A stretch of 5,556 bases of DNA, from the NCBI GenBank assembly GCA_026785745.1, contig JAJAZO010000432.1, positions 1-5,556 of the forward strand, given 5' to 3'. Origin of the DNA: Chitinophagaceae bacterium (GTDB lineage Bacteria > Bacteroidota > Bacteroidia > Chitinophagales > Chitinophagaceae). The position numbers and the translations under genes were made by a program. The number at the start of each line of letters is the position of its first letter. Position 1 is the stretch's first letter. Below are positions 1 to 5,556 of this stretch, one piece after another. The notes beneath the pieces were generated by a model. The model saw nothing but the letters and a program-made list of their open reading frames with translations, had not been told where the DNA came from and did no database searches.

Positions 1-2224
1 GAGGAAGATTGCACTGCTTTCTGCATTGCTATATATATCCATATGCGCCATAGCGCAACAAGACACCACTGCCGATAAAAACCTGGACGAAGTGGTGGTA
101 TTTTCAAACAAGTTTGCAGAAAAGAAAAAAAATCTGGCACAAATGATTGATGTTCTTAATGCAAGCACTATCGCAAAATTTAATAGCCAGAATACCGGCG
201 ACCTGTTGATTAATTCCGGTAATGTATTTGTACAAAAAAGCCAGCAGGGTGGCAGTAGCCCGGTTATCCGTGGATTTGAGGCCAGCCGGGTATTGCTGGT
301 AGTGGATGGCATCCGGATGAATAATGCTGTGTACCGTGCCGGGCACCTTCAAAATGCGATTACCGTTGATCAAAATATACTGGAAAGAGTGGAGGTGATT
401 TATGGCCCTGCGTCCACCATGTATGGGAGCGACGGACTGGGTGGTGTAATTCATTTCAGAACCAAAGCACCTGTATTATCAACCAACACTAAATTGAAAG
501 TTAACGGTAATGCTCTTGTCCGCTTCAGCTCAGCTAATGAAGAAAAAACAGGGCATGCTGACGTTAGCCTAGGTGGCAAAAAATTTGCCTGGCTACAGTC
601 TTATACGTACAGCGACTTTGGTGATATGAAAATGGGAGATAATTATAAAAGCAAGTACCCCAACTTCGGACGGCGTTCGCAATACATTAAAAGAATTAAT
701 GGTATTGACTCTGTGGTAACAAATGACGATGACAGGACACAACGTTTCTCCGGTTATAAACAATGGGACATCACACAAAAAATACTATTCAAGCAAAGTG
801 ATAAAGTTTCTCATAGCCTCAATTTTCAGTATTCTAACTCAAGCGATGTACCCCGGTATGACCGCTTGCAGGATACCAGGAATTTTGGTGGTAGCATCGG
901 TACTACGTTACGTTATGCAGAATGGTTTTATGGCCCGCAAACAAGACTCCTGACTGCATACGAACTGAATGTTAAAAAGCTTGGTTTCTTTAATGACCTG
1001 AGAGTAAATCTAAACTATCAAGACATCAAAGAAAGCCGTCAGCAGAGAGAGTACCGTCGTTTAGATCGCTTTGACAGCCGACGGGAACATGTAAAAGTGA
1101 TGGGCTTTATTATTGATGGTAGAAAAATATGGGGCAATAATGAGTTAAACATCGGTATAGATGGCCAGCTGAATGATGTAAAATCAGTGGCCGATCGTAC
1201 TAATCTTACTACCGGTGCCGTAACAAAATTAGACCCCCGTTATCCGGACGGTGAGAACAAAATGAATTATTTCGGATTATATGCTCAGCACCTGTTGAAA
1301 ATGAAAAATGGAAAATTAGTGTTGAATGATGGCATCCGTTTACAATCAGTTAGTCTTCATTCCACAATTGTTGATAATTCGTTTTTCAATTTGCCGGTTA
1401 CGGATATTAAACAAACACCGTTTGCTGTAACAGGTAACCTGGGTTTAGTATATATGCCGGTACAGAGTTTCCGGATAACGGGAAATCCTTCATCTGGTTT
1501 CCGGGCACCAAATGTGGATGATGCAGTAAAGATATTTGAATCAACTACTGCCACCCGCAGGGTTATTATTCCCAATGCTGAAATAGAACCGGAATACACT
1601 TATAATTTCGATATCGGAATTACAAAATCCTTCCATGAAATTGTAAGGTTTGAATTAACCGGCTTTTATACTTTGTTCAGAAATGCAATTGCAACTGCTC
1701 CTTTTAAATTAAATGGGCAGGATTCTATTATGTATAACGGCATCAGATGTGCTGTATATACAAGCCAAAATGTAAACAAAGCATTTGTTCGTGGCTTTAA
1801 TGCAAGGTTAAAAATTGATTTCAGTAAAAAAATTTCCTGGGATAATACCATCAGCCAGACTTATGGCAGATACAAAAATCCTGATGGCACTAAAAGACCA
1901 TTAGACCATGTGCCGCCGGTATTTGGTAAAACAAGCCTTGCTTATGCCGGTAAACAATTCAGCACTGAGGTTTATGTCATGTTCAATGGCTGGAAAAAAA
2001 TAAAGGATTATAATCCCGATGGTGAAGACAACGGACAGTATGCAACAGCAGACGGTATGCCCTCCTGGTTTACTTTCAATTGGAGAGGCAGTTATGCTTT
2101 CACTAAAAATCTGACGCTGCAGGCAGGTGTGGAAAATATGGGTGATAGAAATTACCGGTATTTCGCCTCTGGCTTTTCTGCTCCCGGAAGAAATTTTATT
2201 ATTGCACTAAGAGCTGGTCTCTAA
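1..2224 (+). CDS. TonB-dependent outer-membrane receptor, heme/hemoglobin/transferrin-receptor type (5' end cut by the window edge)
   Basis: This protein is an outer-membrane gated channel that imports a ligand, probably iron, heme or a metal complex, using energy from TonB-ExbBD. Complete codons start at base 2 and read RKIALLSALLYISICAIA-QQD, a signal peptide with a likely cleavage site after AIA. Base 1 is G, so the ATG may straddle the left edge; a TTG at 26 lies inside the signal peptide and is not a credible start. A TonB box, DEVVV, lies at 86-100. The plug follows at about 110-470, with the motifs SPVIRGFEASRVLLVVDGIRMN, GHLQN and GSDGLGGVIHF. The remainder is a beta-barrel of about 580 residues. 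FRAP (1499-1510) and an NPNL-like PNAEIEPE (1571-1594) are signatures of heme-type receptors. There is no N-terminal carboxypeptidase-like or FecA-type signalling domain, so this is neither a SusC-like protein nor an obvious sigma-signalling transducer. The family is secure; the ligand is not, because no His lies between FRAP and PNAEIEPE. Confidence 0.93.
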   Translation, partial: RKIALLSALLYISICAIAQQDTTADKNLDEVVVFSNKFAEKKKNLAQMIDVLNASTIAKFNSQNTGDLLINSGNVFVQKSQQGGSSPVIRGFEASRVLLVVDGIRMNNAVYRAGHLQNAITVDQNILERVEVIYGPASTMYGSDGLGGVIHFRTKAPVLSTNTKLKVNGNALVRFSSANEEKTGHADVSLGGKKFAWLQSYTYSDFGDMKMGDNYKSKYPNFGRRSQYIKRINGIDSVVTNDDDRTQRFSGYKQWDITQKILFKQSDKVSHSLNFQYSNSSDVPRYDRLQDTRNFGGSIGTTLRYAEWFYGPQTRLLTAYELNVKKLGFFNDLRVNLNYQDIKESRQQREYRRLDRFDSRREHVKVMGFIIDGRKIWGNNELNIGIDGQLNDVKSVADRTNLTTGAVTKLDPRYPDGENKMNYFGLYAQHLLKMKNGKLVLNDGIRLQSVSLHSTIVDNSFFNLPVTDIKQTPFAVTGNLGLVYMPVQSFRITGNPSSGFRAPNVDDAVKIFESTTATRRVIIPNAEIEPEYTYNFDIGITKSFHEIVRFELTGFYTLFRNAIATAPFKLNGQDSIMYNGIRCAVYTSQNVNKAFVRGFNARLKIDFSKKISWDNTISQTYGRYKNPDGTKRPLDHVPPVFGKTSLAYAGKQFSTEVYVMFNGWKKIKDYNPDGEDNGQYATADGMPSWFTFNWRGSYAFTKNLTLQAGVENMGDRNYRYFASGFSAPGRNFIIALRAGL

Positions 2225-2231
2225 AAAATAA

Positions 2232-2261
2232 GGGCCTGTTGAAAAACACAGACCCGTTTTT
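2232..2261 (+). terminator. Terminator-like hairpin between the receptor and PepSY genes
   Basis: The arms GGGCCTGT (2232-2239) and ACAGACCC (2248-2255) pair over 8 positions with one C-A mismatch around an 8-base loop. G then TTTTT (2257-2261) follows, and the stem is preceded by an A-rich stretch after the receptor stop. This is the layout of a moderate rho-independent terminator. Its T-tract ends directly against the ATG of the next gene at 2262. It may partly end receptor transcripts, so that the PepSY gene is made by read-through at a lower level. The imperfect stem makes its strength uncertain. Confidence 0.55.
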
Positions 2262-2831
2262 ATGAAAAATACAAAAAAACAGGCTAAATGGATTCGCTGG
2301 TTCCGTTGGCTGCACCGAAAAATAGCCATCTTCCTCTTTGTTTTTTTTCTGCTAATTTCAGTTACAGGATTATTACTTGGCATTAAGAAACAAACAGGCT
2401 TATTGGCACCAACACAAAAAGGGGTGTCATCAGACCTTTCCACCTGGCTATCTGTTGATAGCCTGAAAAAAAATGCGGTCCTTTATCTTCATGACTCTGT
2501 TTCTCCAACACTTTCAGCTACCATTGACAGGATTGACATAAGGCCTGACAAAGGCATTATTAAATTTACTTTCAAAGATCATTTTAAAGGGCTTCAGTTA
2601 GACGGCACCACCGGAAAGTTGCTCAGCATTGAAACACGGAAAAGTGATTTTATTGAAAAATTACATGACGGCTCAATACTGGATAAGGTTTTTGGATCGG
2701 GTGGAGAACAGGTAAAAGTCAGTTATACAGTCATTATGGGTTGTAGCCTTTTCCTGCTGATCCTATCTGGTTTTTGGCTTTGGTATGGTCCCAAAAGGCT
2801 TCGCAAACAAAGAAAAAACACTCATGAATGA
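2262..2831 (+). CDS. Small PepSY-type inner-membrane protein with two transmembrane helices
   Basis: The protein has 189 residues. A basic, Trp-rich N-terminus (KWIRWFRWLHRK) leads into helix 1 at about residues 21-40. A periplasmic segment of about 110 residues follows, with a PepSY-like stretch (DGTTGKLLSIETRKSDF) and a KLHDGSILD motif centred on His135. Helix 2 spans about 154-174 and ends in the motif SGFWLWYGPKRLRK, typical of PepSY-associated membrane proteins. Larger PepSY-TM relatives (PiuB/FoxB type) have four or more helices and are linked to siderophore or ferric reduction; this one matches a short form. His18 in WLHRK and His135 are candidate ligand or heme contacts by analogy only. 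The gene lies 37 bases after the receptor on the same strand, which suggests a shared role in iron or heme uptake. No other in-frame ATG lies near the start, and no Shine-Dalgarno sequence is visible, as is usual in this phylum. Membrane layout is well supported; biochemical activity is not. Confidence 0.85.
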   Translation: MKNTKKQAKWIRWFRWLHRKIAIFLFVFFLLISVTGLLLGIKKQTGLLAPTQKGVSSDLSTWLSVDSLKKNAVLYLHDSVSPTLSATIDRIDIRPDKGIIKFTFKDHFKGLQLDGTTGKLLSIETRKSDFIEKLHDGSILDKVFGSGGEQVKVSYTVIMGCSLFLLILSGFWLWYGPKRLRKQRKNTHE

Positions 2832-2846
2832 GATTTTCGTAAAATC
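2832..2846. repeat. AT-rich palindrome just after the PepSY stop codon
   Basis: GATTTT (2832-2837) and AAAATC (2841-2846) are perfect inverted arms around CGT, starting on the base after the TGA stop. The stem is AT-rich with no T-tract after it, so it is a poor terminator on its own. It could be a weak 3'-end hairpin or an operator-like palindrome in the 122-base spacer before the sigma factor gene. Within 2847-2953 I see only a loose duplication, AGGCTAAA (2861-2868) and AGGCCTAAA (2880-2888), and no convincing Bacteroidota promoter (TTTG with TAnnTTTG at about 19 bases spacing). Confidence 0.3.
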
Positions 2847-2953
2847 CTGTTTAGTATAAAAGGCTAAAGACTTTAAGAAAGGCCTAAATTTTACAATACT
2901 GTGCAGCAATCGTACAGGAAAATTGTCTAAATTACAGGCAACCAAAGTAAGTT

Positions 2954-3535
2954 ATGACCGAGGAAGCCATTTTAAAAGGTTGTTTAAATAATGATACCAT
3001 CGCCCAACGGGAACTGTATAATAAGTACAGTCCTAAGATGCTGGCAGTATGTTATCGTTTTGCACACAACAGGGAAGATGCTGAGGATATGTTGCAGGAA
3101 GGTTTTATTAAGGTCTTTTTACAGATTCACACTTTTGAAAACCGGGGTGCATTTGAAGGGTGGGTAAGAAGAATAGTCGTACACACCTGCATCAACATTC
3201 TGAAGAAAAATAAAAAGTTCAACGAAAGCGTAGATATTATTCATGCCACCGGGGTTCAGGTAAGAGAAGAAAGTGTACCAGCCATCATCCAGGCCAAACA
3301 AGTGGTAGAATGTATAAGACTCTTGCCCATTGGATACAGAACAGTACTAAACCTTTACGCTGTGGAAGGTTACAGCCACCGGGAAATATCTAATATGCTC
3401 GACATTGAAGAAAGCACCAGCCGCAGCCAGTACACCAGGGCCAAAGCAATGCTTGAAGATATTTTAGTTCGTAAAAGAATACTACAAAAACCAAAACAAC
3501 AAACCGATTGGCTTGCTGCTGTCAGCCAACGATAA
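2954..3535 (+). CDS. ECF-type RNA polymerase sigma-70 factor
   Basis: This is an alternative sigma factor of 193 residues, the usual length for the extracytoplasmic-function group; it directs core RNA polymerase to a dedicated promoter set. Region 2 covers about residues 20-88. It includes the core-binding segment DAEDMLQEGFIKVF (42-55) and the promoter-melting/-10 recognition segment around FEGWVRRIVVHTCINILKK. A short linker follows. Region 4, a helix-turn-helix that reads the -35 element, covers about 117-170, with LLPIGYRTVLNLYAVEGYSHREIS and SRSQYTRAKAML. The N-terminus MTEEAILKGC is the normal beginning for Bacteroidota homologues and supports the ATG at 2954; there is no Shine-Dalgarno sequence. 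No FecR or zinc-type (HxxxCxxC) anti-sigma gene is adjacent. The next gene, 53 bases downstream, has a short N-terminal tail and one membrane helix and is the best candidate regulator. Family assignment is secure; the regulon is unknown. Confidence 0.95.
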   Translation: MTEEAILKGCLNNDTIAQRELYNKYSPKMLAVCYRFAHNREDAEDMLQEGFIKVFLQIHTFENRGAFEGWVRRIVVHTCINILKKNKKFNESVDIIHATGVQVREESVPAIIQAKQVVECIRLLPIGYRTVLNLYAVEGYSHREISNMLDIEESTSRSQYTRAKAMLEDILVRKRILQKPKQQTDWLAAVSQR

Positions 3536-3554
3536 AATTTTAACCCGTACCCCA

Positions 3555-3570
3555 CCTGCCAACAGGCAGG
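3555..3570. repeat. GC-rich perfect hairpin CCTGCC-AACA-GGCAGG in the intergenic leader
   Basis: CCTGCC (3555-3560) and GGCAGG (3565-3570) are perfect 6-bp arms with an AACA loop. It stands out as GC-rich in the otherwise AT-rich 53-base gap between the sigma factor and barrel genes. No T-tract follows (the next bases are ATAAATAG), so it is not an intrinsic terminator. CCTGCC/GGCAGG palindromes recur between genes in some Bacteroidota genomes as I recall them, so this may be a copy of a dispersed repeat. It could also limit decay or adjust translation of the downstream gene, whose ATG is 18 bases beyond the stem. Confidence 0.5.
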
Positions 3571-3588
3571 ATAAATAGACGACTGGTT

Positions 3589-5037
3589 ATGGAGAACAGA
3601 TTCGACAATAGAGATTTTGAGCAGTTTGTAAAACAAAATGCTGATCAATACCGGATGTTTCCGTCTGAGAAAGTGGGGAAAGGTATTCATCACAACCTGC
3701 ATACCCGCAGACGCTGGTATGGTATTGGGCTTGGCTTATTAATACTCACCACAGGAGTTGTTACCTGGGTAATGCTGAGCAACTCAGGAAAAAACAGGCA
3801 GGTAGTAAGTTCACTTCCTCCAATAGCAGCTACTAACACTGTAGTTGAAAAGAAACAAATTGCTGATATAGTCATTGCGCCTGTTAAAAGGAGCGATGAA
3901 AAAACTTCATTTATAACACCAGTTGATAACTTGCACAAGAAATTGTTTATTGCTGACGCTGTTTCGGTACCTGAAACAAACATTTCTCAGATTGAAAATT
4001 CAATTGATCCTTTAGCAGTTGCACAAACAGAACCGGCACCTTTTAAAGAAACAGAAATCGTCCGTCAACCTGAATCTGTTGCAAAAACTACTACTTCTGT
4101 TAAGCAAGTCGTTTATAACAAGCCGGTAAATTCAACCTATACTGCTGCACGGGTAAATGATTATTCATTCATTACTTCAAGGAATACATTTACTAAAGAA
4201 ACAGCCACAAATATTGCTGAAGAAAAAAAGGCTGACAAAAAAGATATCTATCCTTTAAGCATTGAAAGTGTAATAAATTCCTACACCTATATTAAGAAAA
4301 GGAAAAAAATCTCTTTGCAGGTTTTCTTTACCCCTACTATCAGTTATCGTGACCTGAAAGAAAACAAAGCCTTTATTAATTCAGTCCGCAATGCTACCAA
4401 CAGCACTCCCAATCCTTATTACTATACCGATATAAACAAACTTGTTACCCATAAACCAGATGTTGGTATGCAGTTAGGTTTTACAGTCGGTTACCCGCTT
4501 TCTAAAAACCTGAGACTGATTGGCGGTCTTCAGTTCAATGTAAGTAAATATGATATTAAGGCCTATACCTACCCAAGTGAAGTAGCTACTATTGCTCTCC
4601 GGAACACTGCCGGTGGAACCAACACCGTTTCCACAGTTACCAATTATCGTAATGCAGGTGGTTCATCAAGAGTTGACTGGCTTCATAATCTTTACTTTTC
4701 TGCATCTGCACCAATTGGTCTTGAACTTAAATTGGTTGGCAACAAAAAAACCTATTTTGGCATAAGCGGTTCTGCTCAACCAACGTATGTATTGAGCAAC
4801 AGCGCTTATCTTCTTTCTACTGATTATAAAAATTATGCGGAAATACCATCATTAATCCGCAAATGGAATATTAATACAGCATTTGAACTGTTTGCAGGTT
4901 ACTCTACCGGTAACCTGAAATGGAGAGTTGGTCCCCAAATCCGCTACCAGACCATGTCTAGTTTTGTAAAAAAATATCCTGTACAGGAACATTTATTTGA
5001 TTTTGGTTTAAAGTTTGGTATTATGCTCAATAAATAA
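3589..5037 (+). CDS. Membrane-anchored protein with a C-terminal outer-membrane beta-barrel; candidate regulator of the adjacent sigma factor
   Basis: The 482 residues fall into four parts. Residues 1-42 form a short charged segment with the motif FEQFVKQNADQYRMFPSEK and then HTRRRW. Residues 44-63 are one hydrophobic helix (YGIGLGLLILTTGVVTWVML); the three arginines before it predict a cytoplasmic N-terminus. Residues 64-234 are a low-complexity linker rich in Thr, Val, Lys, Pro and Gln. Residues 241-482 have alternating hydrophobic/aromatic strands from ISLQVFFTPTISYR to the terminal FDFGLKFGIMLNK, resembling the small outer-membrane barrels (porT/OMP_b-brl type) common in Bacteroidota. Position just after an ECF sigma gene on the same strand, with a strong terminator after it, suggests a two-gene transcript and an anti-sigma or sensor role for the N-terminus. 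That role is inference: there is no zinc anti-sigma motif and no FecR domain. I recall similar N-terminal motifs in Chitinophagaceae proteins beside sigma genes. The start at 3589 puts the conserved-looking motif close to the N-terminus; no Shine-Dalgarno sequence is seen. Confidence 0.82.
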   Translation: MENRFDNRDFEQFVKQNADQYRMFPSEKVGKGIHHNLHTRRRWYGIGLGLLILTTGVVTWVMLSNSGKNRQVVSSLPPIAATNTVVEKKQIADIVIAPVKRSDEKTSFITPVDNLHKKLFIADAVSVPETNISQIENSIDPLAVAQTEPAPFKETEIVRQPESVAKTTTSVKQVVYNKPVNSTYTAARVNDYSFITSRNTFTKETATNIAEEKKADKKDIYPLSIESVINSYTYIKKRKKISLQVFFTPTISYRDLKENKAFINSVRNATNSTPNPYYYTDINKLVTHKPDVGMQLGFTVGYPLSKNLRLIGGLQFNVSKYDIKAYTYPSEVATIALRNTAGGTNTVSTVTNYRNAGGSSRVDWLHNLYFSASAPIGLELKLVGNKKTYFGISGSAQPTYVLSNSAYLLSTDYKNYAEIPSLIRKWNINTAFELFAGYSTGNLKWRVGPQIRYQTMSSFVKKYPVQEHLFDFGLKFGIMLNK

Positions 5038-5068
5038 AATCAGTACTAACTGCCCGTTTTTAAAAAAT

Positions 5069-5099
5069 CCCGTGCCGCTTCAAGCGGCACGGGTTTTTT
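5069..5099 (+). terminator. Strong rho-independent terminator after the sigma/barrel gene pair
   Basis: CCCGTGCCGC (5069-5078) and GCGGCACGGG (5084-5093) form a perfect 10-bp GC-rich stem with a TTCAA loop, followed by six T residues (5094-5099). An A6 tract (5062-5067) precedes the stem, so it could also work on the opposite strand, although no minus-strand gene is present here. It lies 31 bases after the barrel gene stop and separates that transcript from the lipoprotein gene. Confidence 0.95.
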
Positions 5100-5157
5100 G
5101 TTTTCCGGTTAATAACCAACTTAATGATACAGTCTTGTTTTTTATTATTTTTACGCC

Positions 5158-5556
5158 ATGAGAAACTATTTACTGGTTGTATTTCTTTCCGTAATCATCA
5201 CATCCACTGCCTGTGACCAAAAAGAAAAGGAAACAGACAAAAAATTCATTTCTGTTTTGGCGCTGATAAAAAAAGAAGTGGCACATATTGATACTTCTTT
5301 GTATTCAATAATGAAAGTAGTTTATACTGATAGCCTTCATATAGACACTACTTACATTCCGAGAGAGCAATTTGCAGATGCAGCAAAAGATTTTTTAAAT
5401 ATCCCTGACCTTTCTGACAAAAAAACAGCCAAAAGATTTACTGAGGAACCTCCCCGGTATGATGAACAGATGAACAGGGTAATTTTTACATACCTGCCTA
5501 TAAATCCGGACAAGGAAGAAATTAAAAAACAGGAATTACTCTTAACACCGATACCC
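5158..5556 (+). CDS. Lipoprotein of unknown function (3' end cut by the window edge)
   Basis: An open frame from ATG 5158 runs without a stop to the last base, giving 133 residues so far. The N-terminus MRNYLLVVFLSVIITSTAC is a lipoprotein signal peptide; the lipobox ends at Cys19, which would be lipidated after cleavage. A charged tether follows (DQKEKETDKK), then a soluble domain with the segments AHIDTSLYSIMKVV, YIPREQFADAAKDFLNIPD and RYDEQMNRVIFTYLPINPDK. The protein therefore sits on the periplasmic side of a membrane or on the cell surface. I do not recognise a characterised family; the pattern resembles uncharacterised lipoproteins of Chitinophagaceae that I only vaguely recall. It lies 58 bases beyond the terminator and so probably has its own promoter, but I could not pick out a convincing one. 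In the gap, GGTTA-A-TAACC (5107-5117) is a short palindrome of unknown meaning. Codon use matches the neighbouring genes. Confidence 0.85.
   Translation, partial: MRNYLLVVFLSVIITSTACDQKEKETDKKFISVLALIKKEVAHIDTSLYSIMKVVYTDSLHIDTTYIPREQFADAAKDFLNIPDLSDKKTAKRFTEEPPRYDEQMNRVIFTYLPINPDKEEIKKQELLLTPIP

Noticed and set aside
26..28. TTG at 26 as the start of the receptor gene
   Set aside because: The frame stays open to the left edge and the codons at 2-25 (RKIALLSA) supply the basic and hydrophobic start of the signal peptide, so the true start lies at or just before the left edge.
126..133. A8 run near the 5' end of the receptor gene, and a similar A8 run at 2466-2473, as phase-variation tracts
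   Set aside because: Lysine-rich A runs are common in AT-rich genes of this phylum, both frames are intact, and nothing else suggests slippage control.
104..454. Minus-strand open frame of 116 codons inside the receptor gene, and similar minus-strand frames elsewhere
   Set aside because: They lie opposite well-supported genes, show no recognisable domains, and are shadows of the coding strand.
2885..2892. TAAATTTT as a Bacteroidota -7 promoter box for the sigma gene
   Set aside because: It fits TAnnTTTG in 7 of 8 positions, but there is no TTTG/TTG element about 19 bases upstream, and such boxes arise by chance in AT-rich DNA.
1..3535. A FecI/FecR/FecA-style surface-signalling system linking the receptor to the sigma factor
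   Set aside because: The receptor has no N-terminal signalling domain, no FecR gene is present, and the genes are in separate blocks in the wrong order.
5107..5117. GGTTA-A-TAACC palindrome as an operator for the lipoprotein gene
   Set aside because: At 11 bases and a single copy it is too short to support a binding site without comparison to other loci.
5146..5153. TATTTTTA as the -7 box of the lipoprotein gene promoter
   Set aside because: It ends 5 bases before the ATG, which would leave essentially no leader, and no matching -33 element is seen at the right distance.

Overview
The window looks like chromosomal DNA from a member of the Bacteroidota, most likely the Chitinophagaceae. The evidence is the AT-rich coding sequence, the lack of Shine-Dalgarno sequences before any start codon, a TonB-dependent receptor of the Bacteroidota type, a Bacteroidota-style ECF sigma factor, and an envelope protein with a short N-terminal motif that I associate with that family. 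This placement rests on recall of protein families, not on a database search. All genes read rightward on the + strand. I see no mobile element, RNA gene or CRISPR array.

Left block (1-2831): an outer-membrane TonB-dependent receptor of the heme/hemoglobin/transferrin-receptor type, missing only its first codon or codons at the left edge, is followed by a small PepSY-type inner-membrane protein with two transmembrane helices. The pairing suggests uptake of iron, heme or a metal complex, with the PepSY protein handling the ligand or electrons at the inner membrane. A terminator-like hairpin lies in the 37-base gap, and its T-tract touches the ATG of the PepSY gene.

Middle block (2832-5099): after a 122-base spacer come an ECF sigma-70 factor and, 53 bases later, a 482-residue protein. 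That protein has a 42-residue N-terminal (probably cytoplasmic) segment, one transmembrane helix, a low-complexity linker of about 170 residues and a predicted C-terminal outer-membrane beta-barrel. The arrangement suggests a sigma/regulator pair in which one polypeptide could span the envelope; this is the most interesting feature of the window. The block ends in a strong intrinsic terminator at 5069-5099.

Right block (5100-5556): a new gene begins at 5158 and runs off the right edge. It encodes a lipoprotein with a clear lipobox (Cys19) and no function that I recognise.
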